Shown piece by piece: positions 55,185-64,000 of a stretch of 64,000 nt of DNA (its first letter is position 1; the number at the start of each line of letters is the position of its first letter). Where the stretch lies: NCBI GenBank assembly GCA_963976795.1, contig CAXBLT010000001.1, positions 124,001 to 188,000 of the forward strand. The letters run 5' to 3'. The position numbers and the translations under genes were made by a program. A model generated the notes under the pieces. It had not been told where the DNA came from and did not search any database. It worked only from the letters and a program-made list of their open reading frames with translations. The DNA is from UBA7359 sp963976795. GTDB lineage: Bacteria > Pseudomonadota > Gammaproteobacteria > Eutrophobiales > Eutrophobiaceae.

Positions 55185-57779
55185 CTAGATCTTGCGCTCA
55201 ACGCTGATTCGTTCGAACACTTCGATCTGATCTCCTGCTTGTACGTCGTTATAATTTTTAACGCCAATACCGCAATCCATACCTGACTTGACTTCATTAA
55301 CGTCATCTTTGAAGCGTCGTAAGGATTCGAGTTCTCCTTCATAAATAACCACATTATCGCGTAAGACACGAATAGGATTATTTCGATTAACACGGCCTGT
55401 TGTTACCATACAACCCGCTATGTCACCAAATTTTGGCGATCTGAATACTTCCCTGACTTCCGCAACGCCGGTAATCTGCTCTCGAATCTCAGGAGATAGC
55501 ATGCCACTTAGTGCAGCTTTAACATCATCAATAACATCATAAATAATGCTGTAATATCGCAGATCAATACCTTCTGCATCTATTAGTTTACGCGCGCTTG
55601 CGTCTGCTCGTACATTAAAGCCCATCACGACACCACTTGATGCCATAGCAAGATTGATATCAGATTCTGTGATGCCACCAACGCCGCTGTTAATAATATT
55701 TACTTTTACTTCATCATTGCTCAAGCGTGTTAGAGCATCAACCAATGCTTCTGACGAGCCTTGCACGTCGGCTTTGATCAGCAGGTTCAATGAAGCAACT
55801 TCACCTTCTTGCATTTGATTCATCACATTTTCAAGTTTAGAAGCATGTTGTTGCGCCATCTTCGTTTCACGGTATTTCCCTTGCCTGAAAAGTGCAATTT
55901 CACGGGCTTTCTTTTCATCCGGGACTACCAGCATTTCATCACCTGCATTAGGTGTACCAGACAAACCCAATACTTCAACTGGTGTAGAGGGTCCCGCTGT
56001 AGTCACTTCAGTACCACTATCATCAATCATCGCCCTGACACGACCAAATTCATGCCCGCTTAAAATAACATCACCTTTTTTGAGCATGCCGTTTTGAACA
56101 AGAATGCTTGCTATCGGCCCACGTCCTTTGTCCAAACGCGATTCAATAACAGCACCTGAAGCAGGGCCTGTTTCTATCGCCTTTAATTCAAGAATCTCGG
56201 TTTGCAATAAGACACTTTCTAATAAATCGTCAACACCTTCACCGGTCAATGCAGAAACAGGTATAAATTGTGTGTCACCGCCCCAGCTTTCAGGGATAAC
56301 TTCAAACTTGGATAACTCCTGCTTAATCCGTTCCGGATCTGAGTTTTCTTTATCAATCTTATTAACAGCAATGATGATAGGCACATCACCTGCTTTGGCA
56401 TGTTTTACCGCTTCTTCTGTCTGTGGCATTACGCCATCATCTGCCGCGACAACAATGATGACCAAGTCAGTTACTTTTGCACCTCGTGCTCGCATCGCGG
56501 TAAACGCTTCATGTCCAGGCGTATCTAAAAAGGTAATATCACCATTATCTGTCGTCACCCGATAAGCACCTATATGTTGGGTAATTCCACCCGCTTCGCC
56601 GGCAGCTACCTTGGTGCGTCGAATATAATCCAGTAATGAAGTTTTACCGTGATCAACATGACCCATAATAGTGACTACCGGTGCGCGGGTGACTTGATCT
56701 CCACCTTGCTGAGCAGCCTGAATCATTTCTTCTTCTAGTGCATTATCCTTTTGAAATTTAGGTTTATGCCCCATCTCTTCAACAACAATGCCGGCTGTAT
56801 CTTGATCAATGGTTTGGTTGATCGTTGCCATAGTGCCCAAGCCCATCATCACTTTTACCACTTCTGAACCCTTGACAGACATACGTTGAGCCAGCTCAGC
56901 GACCGTTATACTTTCTGGGACACCAATTTCCTTAACAACTGGGGCTGTAGGCTTTTCGAAACCGTGTTGATTATCCCCTGATTGATGGATTACCGGGGTA
57001 TGTCTAGCCTTTTTACGTCTTCTACCAGAACCTTTGCTAGCGACATGTAATTCTTGTCGTCCGTGTCGAGCCTGCTCTTTACGCGCCTTTTCTTTATTCG
57101 ACGGTTTAGTAGCTTCTTTAGCTACTGGCGGAGGCACTACTGGCGGAGGCACTACCGGCGGTGTTACAGCGGCTTCTGATTCGTTACTAACTTGAACTTG
57201 CTCTACTGTGGGAGCTTCGTTCTTCGTCTCAACATCTGTCTTTACTTCAACACTTTCGATCTCTGCATCGACTACAGAAGCAGTTTCTACTGGTACTATT
57301 TCTTCTTCTGCAATTGCTTCTTCGACTACAGGGGCTTCATTCTGTACTTCTACAATATTCGCCTCAGCTTCAGCAGCTTGTTGTTGTTCAAGTTCTGCCG
57401 CGGCCTGTTCTTCGACTAATTTTGCAGCTTCTTCTTCCTGCTTTAAGGTTTCAGCCACATCGCCACGTTTTGCATACGTGCGACGTTTGCGAAATTCAAT
57501 ATTGACTGTTTTTGAGCGTGGTTTTGCCCTGCCCTGGGTCGCAACAGGCACTTTAAGTTCACTGACAGTTTTGCGACGTAAGGTAATCTTACGTGGTTCA
57601 GAATTTTCATCTTTCCCATGTTTTTTCCTTAAAAACCCCAATAACTCAGACTTTTCCGAATCGGTAATAACCTCTTCAGCTTTTTTATTGGGAAGTCCGG
57701 CCTCGACTAGTTGTTCCTGTATGCGTTCAACAGAAACACCTACATCGGCGGCAAACTCACTGATAGTAACTTCAGGCAT
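55185..57779 (-). CDS. infB: Translation initiation factor IF-2
   Basis: An 864-residue GTPase that brings initiator tRNA to the ribosome. An N-terminal IF2N domain is followed by a long acidic linker (Glu/Ala/Val-rich) with a Pro-Pro-Val-Val repeat, a second IF2-N domain, then the G domain with [16 protein letters not shown] and N-K-I-D, and the C-terminal domains. The ATG overlaps the nusA stop by one base. Confidence 0.97.
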   Translation of the reverse strand: MPEVTISEFAADVGVSVERIQEQLVEAGLPNKKAEEVITDSEKSELLGFLRKKHGKDENSEPRKITLRRKTVSELKVPVATQGRAKPRSKTVNIEFRKRRTYAKRGDVAETLKQEEEAAKLVEEQAAAELEQQQAAEAEANIVEVQNEAPVVEEAIAEEEIVPVETASVVDAEIESVEVKTDVETKNEAPTVEQVQVSNESEAAVTPPVVPPPVVPPPVAKEATKPSNKEKARKEQARHGRQELHVASKGSGRRRKKARHTPVIHQSGDNQHGFEKPTAPVVKEIGVPESITVAELAQRMSVKGSEVVKVMMGLGTMATINQTIDQDTAGIVVEEMGHKPKFQKDNALEEEMIQAAQQGGDQVTRAPVVTIMGHVDHGKTSLLDYIRRTKVAAGEAGGITQHIGAYRVTTDNGDITFLDTPGHEAFTAMRARGAKVTDLVIIVVAADDGVMPQTEEAVKHAKAGDVPIIIAVNKIDKENSDPERIKQELSKFEVIPESWGGDTQFIPVSALTGEGVDDLLESVLLQTEILELKAIETGPASGAVIESRLDKGRGPIASILVQNGMLKKGDVILSGHEFGRVRAMIDDSGTEVTTAGPSTPVEVLGLSGTPNAGDEMLVVPDEKKAREIALFRQGKYRETKMAQQHASKLENVMNQMQEGEVASLNLLIKADVQGSSEALVDALTRLSNDEVKVNIINSGVGGITESDINLAMASSGVVMGFNVRADASARKLIDAEGIDLRYYSIIYDVIDDVKAALSGMLSPEIREQITGVAEVREVFRSPKFGDIAGCMVTTGRVNRNNPIRVLRDNVVIYEGELESLRRFKDDVNEVKSGMDCGIGVKNYNDVQAGDQIEVFERISVERKI
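57127..57171 (-). repeat. 15-base tandem repeat within the infB linker
   Basis: Two near-identical 15-base units GGCGGAGGCACTACT/C (57127-57141, 57142-57156) and a third diverged unit encode the P-P-V-V-P repeats of the IF-2 linker. The repeat keeps frame, so length variation would only change the spacer. Confidence 0.75.
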
Positions 57780-59299
57780 TAATTAGCACTCTCACTATTA
57801 GATTCTTCTGATTCAAACCAGGGTATGCGTGCAGTCATTATTAATTCGCCAGCACGATCTTTATCAATACCACTTATATCCATTAATTCATCAACGGACT
57901 GTTCTGCCAAATCTTCCATGCATATCACACCTTTACTGGCCAACTCATAAGCTAAGGTCTCATCCATGCCATCCATAGCCAGCAAGTCTTCTGCAGGCTT
58001 TTCATCACCCAACTTTTCTTCACTAGCAATTGCGCGTGTCAGCATAATATCTTTGGCACGTTCGCGTAGTTCATTCACTAAGTCGTCATCAAATTCTTCG
58101 ATAGCCAACATTTCTTTCTCTGGCACATAAGCGACTTCTTCAAGACTCGAAAAACCTTCTTGTACCAGAATAATGGCAACCTCTTCATCGACACCAAGAT
58201 GTTCCATAAACATGGCAGATAAGGTCTCGGCCTCAGCTTCACTTTTTTCATCCGCTTGCTCAACGGACATCACATTCAGTTCCCAATCAGTCAACTCACT
58301 AGCTAGCTTTACGTTTTGACCACCTCTGCCTATAGCTTGAGAGAGATTCTCTTCAGCGACAGCGACGTCCATGGTATGTGCATCTTCATCCACCATGATT
58401 GAAGCGACTTCTGCTGGCGCCATGGCATTAATGACAAATTGAGCAGGGTTTTCATCCCAGAGAATGATATCAACGCGCTCACCACCCAGTTCATTTGATA
58501 CAGCTTGCACACGCGAACCACGCATACCGACACAAGCACCAATAGGGTCAATTCGCGGGTCATTCGCCTTTACAGCAATTTTGGCTCTGGCCCCCGGGTC
58601 TCTTGCGCCATTAATAATATCGATCATACCTTCATTAATTTCAGGCACTTCAATTTTAAATAATTCAATCAAAAGCTCGGGAGCGGTACGACTTAGGAAC
58701 AATTGCGGTCCGCGTGTTATCTCTGGCTTGACCTCTTTCAAATAGGCTCGTATACGATCACCAGGACGCACAGCCTCGCGTGGGATCAACTCTTCTCTAG
58801 GAATAAATGCTTCTGCATTATTGCCTAAGTCCATGATCACGCCACTCCGTTCTGAACGTTTAACAACGCCACTCACCATTTCACCAACGCGATCTTCATA
58901 AGCGTCGATGACCTGAGCACGTTCAGCTTCACGGACTTTTTGGACAATGACCTGTTTCGCTGCTTGAGCTGCAATACGACCGAATTCTACAGAAGGCATG
59001 GGTTCTTCTATAAACTGACCTATCTCAATGTCAGGTTGTTTTTCTTTTGCATCTTTTAAGCTGACCTGTCTGGTTGGCGCTTCTAATGACTCAGGCTCAT
59101 CATCAACCACTTCCCAACAACGGAAAGTGTCATAGTCGCCCGTTTCACGGTCAATACTAACGCGTGACTCAATATCTTCTCGATTTCGCTTTTTGGTTGC
59201 ACTTGCGAGGGCAAGCTCTATGGCTTCAAAAATAATGTCTTTTGCGACACCTTTTTCGTTACAGACAACATCAACAACCATTAAAATTTCTTTGTTCAT
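57779..59299 (-). CDS. nusA: Transcription termination/antitermination factor NusA
   Basis: A 506-residue RNA polymerase-binding factor. Order: N-terminal domain with the [10 protein letters not shown] helix, S1 domain ([10 protein letters not shown]), two KH domains with [12 protein letters not shown] and A-I-G-R-G-G-Q-N-V, and two C-terminal acidic helix-hairpin-helix repeats (about 365-500), as in Escherichia coli NusA. It sits between rimP and infB. Confidence 0.97.
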   Translation of the reverse strand: MNKEILMVVDVVCNEKGVAKDIIFEAIELALASATKKRNREDIESRVSIDRETGDYDTFRCWEVVDDEPESLEAPTRQVSLKDAKEKQPDIEIGQFIEEPMPSVEFGRIAAQAAKQVIVQKVREAERAQVIDAYEDRVGEMVSGVVKRSERSGVIMDLGNNAEAFIPREELIPREAVRPGDRIRAYLKEVKPEITRGPQLFLSRTAPELLIELFKIEVPEINEGMIDIINGARDPGARAKIAVKANDPRIDPIGACVGMRGSRVQAVSNELGGERVDIILWDENPAQFVINAMAPAEVASIMVDEDAHTMDVAVAEENLSQAIGRGGQNVKLASELTDWELNVMSVEQADEKSEAEAETLSAMFMEHLGVDEEVAIILVQEGFSSLEEVAYVPEKEMLAIEEFDDDLVNELRERAKDIMLTRAIASEEKLGDEKPAEDLLAMDGMDETLAYELASKGVICMEDLAEQSVDELMDISGIDKDRAGELIMTARIPWFESEESNSESAN

Positions 59300-59319
59300 T
59301 TAATCTACCGTTTAAAAAA

Positions 59320-59775
59320 TCAAAACTGAGGAACCAATCGAGCCCGTTCAATTAATCTGATCGGCACCTTGTATTCCTCATCTTCACAATCGATCACAAC
59401 TTCATCATCATCAATTGCATTTAAAACTCCAACAAAACGTTTCCTGCCGTTATGTTTCTCATATAACTTGATCTTGACTGTTTCACCAATGAACCTTTTA
59501 TACTGTTCTACGGTGAATAATGGTCTATCCAGTCCTGGTGACGATACTTCCAGGTCATAATGACCAGCGATTGGGTCTTCAACATCGAGTATTCCAGTAA
59601 GCTGATGACTTACTGCCACACAATCATCAACGTCGATGCCGCCATCCTTATCGATATAGACTCGTAATAACGAGCCATGACCATTTTGCGACAATTCAAT
59701 CCCTAGTAATTCGTAACCGATTGCCGCTACTTCTGGCGCGAACAAATCGAGTAAGGCTTGGTTTTGTCTATACAT
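59320..59775 (-). CDS. rimP: Ribosome maturation factor RimP
   Basis: A 151-residue 30S assembly factor. Typical segments are V-Y-I-D-K-D-G-G-I-D-V-D-D-C, D-P-I-x-G-x-Y-D-L-E-V-S-S-P-G-L-D-R-P-L, and a C-terminal Sm-like half. ATG 59775 gives the usual length. A longer in-frame start at 59808 would lie in the terminator-like hairpin and is rejected. First gene of rimP-nusA-infB-rbfA-truB. Confidence 0.95.
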   Translation of the reverse strand: MYRQNQALLDLFAPEVAAIGYELLGIELSQNGHGSLLRVYIDKDGGIDVDDCVAVSHQLTGILDVEDPIAGHYDLEVSSPGLDRPLFTVEQYKRFIGETVKIKLYEKHNGRKRFVGVLNAIDDDEVVIDCEDEEYKVPIRLIERARLVPQF

Positions 59776-59786
59776 AAGTCGCAAAC

Positions 59787-59810
59787 AAAAAGTGGGCTCA
59801 AGGCCCACTT
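59787..59810 (-). terminator. Terminator-like hairpin just before rimP
   Basis: AAGTGGGC / GCCCACTT (8-base stem, five-base loop) is followed on the minus strand by five Ts and then the rimP ATG only about a dozen bases later. It could attenuate transcription from the tRNA into rimP-nusA-infB. Confidence 0.7.
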
Positions 59811-59950
59811 ATTAAAAATTCTAAAAACACGTGTGATAATTATAGCCAGTTTATATCTGGTCTGCTACATGACGGCCTTATATGAACTTTGAGTCCATTG
59901 CTGCCGCATCTCAAAAATGATGTGGACTGCAAATGGCGCTATCCCACATA

Positions 59951-59975
59951 ACAAAAAGCCCCTTAATCAGGGGCC
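59951..59975 (-). terminator. Terminator after the initiator tRNA
   Basis: GCCCC / GGGGC arms (59958-59962, 59970-59974) with a seven-base loop are followed on the minus strand by a run of five Ts, about 30 bases past the tRNA 3' end. Confidence 0.7.
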
Positions 59976-60006
59976 AACTTTCTTTACCAAAATATCTTCG
60001 ATAAAT

Positions 60007-60083
<77 letters not shown>

Positions 60084-60151
60084 TCAGAGTGGGCGCATAG
60101 TACAGGGCTAGTTGATCATTTTCAAGACACTTTATGCAATTGATTTAATTA

Positions 60152-61234
60152 CTATAAGCCATGTTGATTTAACTGTATTGGAAGCCGTTTTGAGCCCCAG
60201 TTTCCATGAGATAGGTCAAAGACACCGGCACAGGTCGAGTTACATGTGGGGCAGTTCCCTGCTTGATCGAGTGACCAGCCCTTAATCTCATACCAGTCAC
60301 GAACAATTAACTCACCACCACATTCATAACAAAATGTCGTATCACCTTCTCGATCATGGACATTACCCGTATAGACGTATTTTAATCCATTCATAATCGC
60401 TATAGATCTGGCTTTTTGTAAGCTCTGTAAAGATGTTCTGGGTTTATCTCGCATTTTCCAATCAGGGTGAAATGCAGAAAAATGTAATGGTACATCTGCG
60501 CCTAATTCAGAAACTATCCACTCTGTCATTTGGTTAAACTCTTTATCTGAGTCATTTTCACCAGGGATAACTAAATTAGTTATTTCAAGCCAGACGTCCG
60601 TTTCATGCTTGATATATACCAATGTCTCCAATACGGAGGCAAGATGACTGCCTGTAATGCGGTGGTAAAAACCTTCTGTGAATGCCTTAAGATCAATGTT
60701 TACCGCATCAATACCTTGATAAAACTCTGCACGGGGTTCTGAGCAAACATAACCAGCAGAGACAGCGATGGTCTTTATCCCTTTCTCTTTACATGCCGCA
60801 GCTACATCAACGGCATATTCATGAAATATAACGGGGTCATTATAAGTAAAGGCAATACTTTTACAGTTTGATTTTTTTGCGGCTAGCGCAATAGTCTCCG
60901 GGCTGGCTGCGTCAGCTAATGTATCCATCTCGCGTGACTTGCTAATGTCCCAATTTTGGCAGAATTTACAGGCCAGATTACAACCCGCTGTACCAAAGGA
61001 CAGCACCGATGTGCCAGGATAGAAATGATTAAGCGGTTTTTTTTCCACCGGATCGATACAAAAACCGCTGGAACGACCATAAGTCGTTAAGACAATTTGA
61101 TTTTCTTCACAGGCGCGAACAAAACAGAGTCCACGCTGGCCGTTCTTTAACTTGCATTCTCGTGGGCAAAGATCACACTGCACCCGGCCATCTTCAAGCC
61201 TATGCCAGTATTTAGTTTTTACAGTCGATTCCAT
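60152..61234 (-). CDS. amrS: AmmeMemoRadiSam system radical SAM enzyme
   Basis: A 360-residue radical SAM protein of the pyruvate-formate-lyase-activase-like group. An N-terminal C-D-L-C-P-R-E-C segment precedes the catalytic G-T-A-G-C-N-L-A-C-K-F-C-Q-N-W (C-x3-C-x2-C for the [4Fe-4S]/SAM cluster). The C-terminal part has further Cys pairs (C-Y-E-C, C-P-T-C). It diverges from the Memo-AMMECR1 fusion by 84 bases, the regular partner. The biochemical role of the system is not established. Confidence 0.92.
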   Translation of the reverse strand: MESTVKTKYWHRLEDGRVQCDLCPRECKLKNGQRGLCFVRACEENQIVLTTYGRSSGFCIDPVEKKPLNHFYPGTSVLSFGTAGCNLACKFCQNWDISKSREMDTLADAASPETIALAAKKSNCKSIAFTYNDPVIFHEYAVDVAAACKEKGIKTIAVSAGYVCSEPRAEFYQGIDAVNIDLKAFTEGFYHRITGSHLASVLETLVYIKHETDVWLEITNLVIPGENDSDKEFNQMTEWIVSELGADVPLHFSAFHPDWKMRDKPRTSLQSLQKARSIAIMNGLKYVYTGNVHDREGDTTFCYECGGELIVRDWYEIKGWSLDQAGNCPTCNSTCAGVFDLSHGNWGSKRLPIQLNQHGL

Positions 61235-61318
61235 CTACTACCGTAGTACCTCTATTTCAATAACTGTTTTTTAATTTTAGTCCTATAATTTAGCTATCAA
61301 TATATAATTCTGCCTAAC

Positions 61319-62686
61319 ATGTTTACAAGCTCAAAAAATCGACGACAACTTTCTATAAGAAAACCTGCCGTTGCGGGTAGTTTCTATCCACAAAATGCGA
61401 ATCAATTGAATCATATGCTAGAAGACTATTTAACTAATAGTGATATTCATATAAAACCACCTAAGGCCATCATTGCACCGCATGCCGGTTATATCTACTC
61501 GGGACAAATCGCCGCCAATATTTATAGGAATATTGAAAAACTAAAGTCTCAAATTACCCGAGTCGTTTTATTAGGCCCCGCACACCGAGTTTACGTCAAA
61601 GGTATCGCCCTGCCATCAAATACACACTTTGCAACACCCCTTGGCAATGTACCATTAGATACCAATGTTCTGAGTCAATTAGAACATCGTTCTGATATCA
61701 ATTTTTCAGATGCTGCGCATGAGCAGGAGCATAGTCTTGAAGTACACCTCCCTTTTCTACAAAAAGTATTGAATGATTTCACCCTTATACCATTATTAGT
61801 AGGTGATGCTGGACCCGAACAGGTTGCGACAATTCTGAAAGAGTTATGGGGAGGTAATGAAACTTTGATAGTGATTAGCTCTGACTTAAGTCATTTTCTT
61901 GATTATGAAACCGCCTGTAAAACTGATAACAACACTACTCGGCTAATCGAAAATTTTGATTATGAAAGTATTAGTTCAAATCAGGCCTGCGGTTGCATGC
62001 CGATGTGTGGTTTATTGAAATATGCACATGAAAAAAACATGTCAATCCAAACACTTGATCTGCGAAATTCAGGCGATACAGCTGGCACAAAAGACCGTGT
62101 CGTTGGCTATGGTGCCTATGCATTATTCAATGGTTTGATACTCAACGAAAATGACAAAACCACTGTCTTTGATGTCATCAATAAAAGTATCCAATTAGGC
62201 TTGGATAGTGGAGATGCTTATATTCCCGAAACCCAAAATTACCCTGCTCAACTACAGGAAAAATATGCTGTCTTTATCACATTAAAACTTAATGGACAGT
62301 TACGTGGTTGTATTGGCACAACCGAAGCCAGAATGCCATTGATTAATGCCGTTGCTCATTTTGCTCATGCTGCCGCCTTCTGTGATCCAAGGTTTAAACC
62401 CCTCGTCGCTGATGAGTTTGAACAAGTTGAAATTAGTTTATCTTTATTAACACCCGCCACAGCATTCCCTTTTAAAGACGAACAGGACCTGATTGAACAG
62501 TTAAGGCAAAATGTTGATGGATTAATCATTGCTAAAAATAACGCCAGAGCAACCTTTTTGCCTGCCGTTTGGGAGTCAATTAGTAATAAACGTCAATTTC
62601 TGGATGAATTAAAACGAAAAGCGGGGATACAAACGTCTGACTCACCGGATAAGGCCTGGCGTTACACCGCTGAATATTATTCATAA
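61319..62686 (+). CDS. Memo-AMMECR1 fusion (AmmeMemoRadiSam protein B-A)
   Basis: A 455-residue fusion. Residues about 12-270 are a Memo-like domain (extradiol-dioxygenase fold) with V-A-G-S-F-Y-P, A-P-H-A-G-Y-x-Y-S-G, H-E-Q-E-H-S-L-E-V-H-L-P-F-L, and I-S-S-D-L-S-H. Residues about 275-455 are an AMMECR1 domain with L-R-G-C-I-G. The two are often separate genes beside the radical SAM partner, which is divergent here. The substrate and product are unknown. Confidence 0.92.
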   Translation: MFTSSKNRRQLSIRKPAVAGSFYPQNANQLNHMLEDYLTNSDIHIKPPKAIIAPHAGYIYSGQIAANIYRNIEKLKSQITRVVLLGPAHRVYVKGIALPSNTHFATPLGNVPLDTNVLSQLEHRSDINFSDAAHEQEHSLEVHLPFLQKVLNDFTLIPLLVGDAGPEQVATILKELWGGNETLIVISSDLSHFLDYETACKTDNNTTRLIENFDYESISSNQACGCMPMCGLLKYAHEKNMSIQTLDLRNSGDTAGTKDRVVGYGAYALFNGLILNENDKTTVFDVINKSIQLGLDSGDAYIPETQNYPAQLQEKYAVFITLKLNGQLRGCIGTTEARMPLINAVAHFAHAAAFCDPRFKPLVADEFEQVEISLSLLTPATAFPFKDEQDLIEQLRQNVDGLIIAKNNARATFLPAVWESISNKRQFLDELKRKAGIQTSDSPDKAWRYTAEYYS

Positions 62687-62696
62687 TCGATAAAAA

Positions 62697-63575
62697 CTAT
62701 TGGCAAGCTCCCAGAGAACCTTTTTTACATATTCTCCCATCTATCCAAATAGTATTATCAAACCTCGCATTGCTTAAGTTAGCCCCTGCTAATAAAGCAT
62801 TCCTGAGGTCTGCAAAAGAAAAGTTTGCATTTTTCAGGTTTGCGTAACGAAAATCGGAAGCATGTAAATTGGCACCTATTAATCTGGCATTTTCAAGATT
62901 TGCATAACTAAAATCACTTTTAGTTATTACTGCATAAGCCATATCAGCGCCTGAAAGATTAGCTCCTAATAAATTCGACTCGTTCAAAATAGCGTCTGTA
63001 AGCAGTGCAAACTCCAGATCCTCATTTTCGACATTGAGATTAAGAAAAGTACAATTACTCCAGTTTACTTTCGCGGCGGGGGATAACCCACAATCAGATG
63101 ATGAATGCTGATTTTCAGACCTTAACATCAATCCCAAACCTGTGATCGTGATGACAATTAATAATGCAGATAAGACCGGCATTTTAGGTCGCTTAACACT
63201 ATTTTTAGAGGCTTCATCAATTTCTTTTCTATTTCGACGATGAATTAATACTCTATCAGGTTCAATTGCACGTCTTTCTCTACTCTGCCTCCGCTCTTCC
63301 TTCATATTTTGTCTTGCTAATCGCTGGTCAGCTACTCGTTCATCAACCTGTATTCTAGCTAACTCGATTGCTTTACTATCCATAGGACCCTTTTGCATAA
63401 CATCAGGGTAGAGTTCTTTATGCATGGCAACTTGTTGCCATTTTTGCTCATCAAGACTTAATTCATCATTTGGGTGCAGACGTCCAAGCAAAATGTTTCT
63501 TGTGATTTGAGCCTGTATAAATGGTCCTTTCACCACATTATCTCGTCTGACAAACCATAATTTTCTTTCAACCAA
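62697..63575 (-). CDS. GYF_2-pentapeptide-repeat membrane protein
   Basis: A 292-residue protein. The N-terminal 50 residues resemble a GYF_2 domain (L-W-F-V-R-R-D, G-P-F, L-x-x-D-E-x-W), then a basic helix, one membrane helix (about 140-160), and a C-terminal right-handed helix of pentapeptide repeats of A(D/N)LXX type (about residues 190-270), ending in a Cys pair. TTG 63575 is chosen because GGGAG sits seven bases upstream; another in-frame TTG is at 63596. The role is unknown; the mix suggests an envelope or protein-binding scaffold. Confidence 0.75.
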   Translation of the reverse strand: MVERKLWFVRRDNVVKGPFIQAQITRNILLGRLHPNDELSLDEQKWQQVAMHKELYPDVMQKGPMDSKAIELARIQVDERVADQRLARQNMKEERRQSRERRAIEPDRVLIHRRNRKEIDEASKNSVKRPKMPVLSALLIVITITGLGLMLRSENQHSSSDCGLSPAAKVNWSNCTFLNLNVENEDLEFALLTDAILNESNLLGANLSGADMAYAVITKSDFSYANLENARLIGANLHASDFRYANLKNANFSFADLRNALLAGANLSNARFDNTIWIDGRICKKGSLGACQ

Positions 63576-63642
63576 GCTGTTTCTCCCATCAATCAATACA
63601 AGTACAACTCAAGTTTCATGCCAAAATGACGATTTATAGAAC

Positions 63643-64000
63643 ATGGATATTCAAGCAACTCTTTTATCTGCCTCTTTCCCAAATAAGGCAGTATCACTAA
63701 ACCTGACCCAATGGTTGCTTGGGCAAGTATTGAATGCCACTGTGACAGGCCGAAAAACAGCTGATACGTTGCTCTTGCAAATCAATAATCAAGCGGTTGA
63801 GGCTAAAACAAATTCAAATAGTCCAATATATGTCGGTGCAAAATTGAAACTTGTCGTAGAACAACAAGGTACTCCTGTCGTTGTTCGCGTATTACAACAA
63901 GAATCTCCAGAATTAATACGTGAAACCAAACTACAACTGCTTCGAGAAAATATTCCAAAACAGGCAAGCATGGAAAAATTATTCAGTATAATAAGTCAGC
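63643..64000 (+). CDS. FliK-like flagellar hook-length control protein, N-terminal fragment
   Basis: An open frame from ATG 63643 runs off the right edge (119 codons). The visible part includes Q-V-L-N-A-T-V, followed by T-L-L-L-Q-I-N-N-Q, G-A-K-L-K-L-V-V-E, and P-V-V-V-R-V-L-Q. This is the early region seen in FliK-like hook-length proteins of gammaproteobacteria. Because only the beginning is present and the diagnostic C-terminal domain lies outside, the call is tentative. Confidence 0.5.
   Translation, partial: MDIQATLLSASFPNKAVSLNLTQWLLGQVLNATVTGRKTADTLLLQINNQAVEAKTNSNSPIYVGAKLKLVVEQQGTPVVVRVLQQESPELIRETKLQLLRENIPKQASMEKLFSIISQ

Noticed and set aside
57127..57171. CRISPR-like or mobile repeat
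   Set aside because: The repeat is short, in frame and encodes the proline-rich linker of IF-2.

Overview
The window reads as a chromosomal segment of an AT-rich, aerobic, Gram-negative gammaproteobacterial methylotroph. Three things support this: tetrahydromethanopterin (H4MPT)/methanofuran C1 genes, a lanthanide-type PQQ methanol dehydrogenase (XoxF), and gammaproteobacterial housekeeping blocks (metY-rimP-nusA-infB-rbfA-truB-rpsO-pnp, rpsP-rimM-trmD-rplS, and LPS heptose/Kdo genes). A Methylophaga-like lineage is a plausible guess but is not proven from sequence alone.

Layout: 1-6.2 kb holds the tail of a HisA-like protein, a very large hybrid histidine kinase with four periplasmic solute-binding-type modules, and a receiver-PAS protein. 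6.2-12.8 kb (minus strand) holds formaldehyde-activating enzyme, mch, mtdB, beta-RFAP synthase and three H4MPT-cofactor-type genes (CitG-like and two ATP-grasp). 13-25 kb (plus strand) holds two successive formylmethanofuran modules. The first has a FwdD-like protein, a FwdB that keeps the metal-ligand Cys and active-site His/Arg, FwdA, formyltransferase, FwdC, a 7Fe-type ferredoxin and an adrenodoxin-reductase-type flavoprotein. The second is the usual methylotroph formyltransferase/hydrolase set fhcBADC, whose FhcB has lost the Cys and Arg. 25-29.7 kb holds a NAD-linked formate dehydrogenase (fdhBA). 29.7-35.2 kb holds the Xox region: unknown secreted protein, XoxJ-like binding protein, pseudoazurin, XoxF, and a small secreted Cys protein. 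35-64 kb is mainly housekeeping: LPS core, DsbC, an orphan GspE-like ATPase, XerD, ribosomal/tRNA-modification operons, an ECF sigma/anti-sigma pair, pnp-infB-nusA, initiator tRNA, an AmmeMemoRadiSam pair and the start of a FliK-like gene.

How it fits together: XoxF oxidises methanol in the periplasm, perhaps passing electrons to the adjacent blue copper protein. Formaldehyde is captured by Fae, oxidised by MtdB and Mch to formyl-H4MPT precursors, transferred to methanofuran by either formyltransferase, and hydrolysed to formate. Formate can go to NAD-linked FDH. The most notable inference is that the first module may be a real Mo/W formylmethanofuran dehydrogenase that oxidises formyl groups directly to CO2, with electrons going through ferredoxin and the flavoprotein to NADP. 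This differs from the purely hydrolytic bacterial Fhc paradigm.

No insertion sequences, prophage genes, CRISPR arrays or rRNA were seen.
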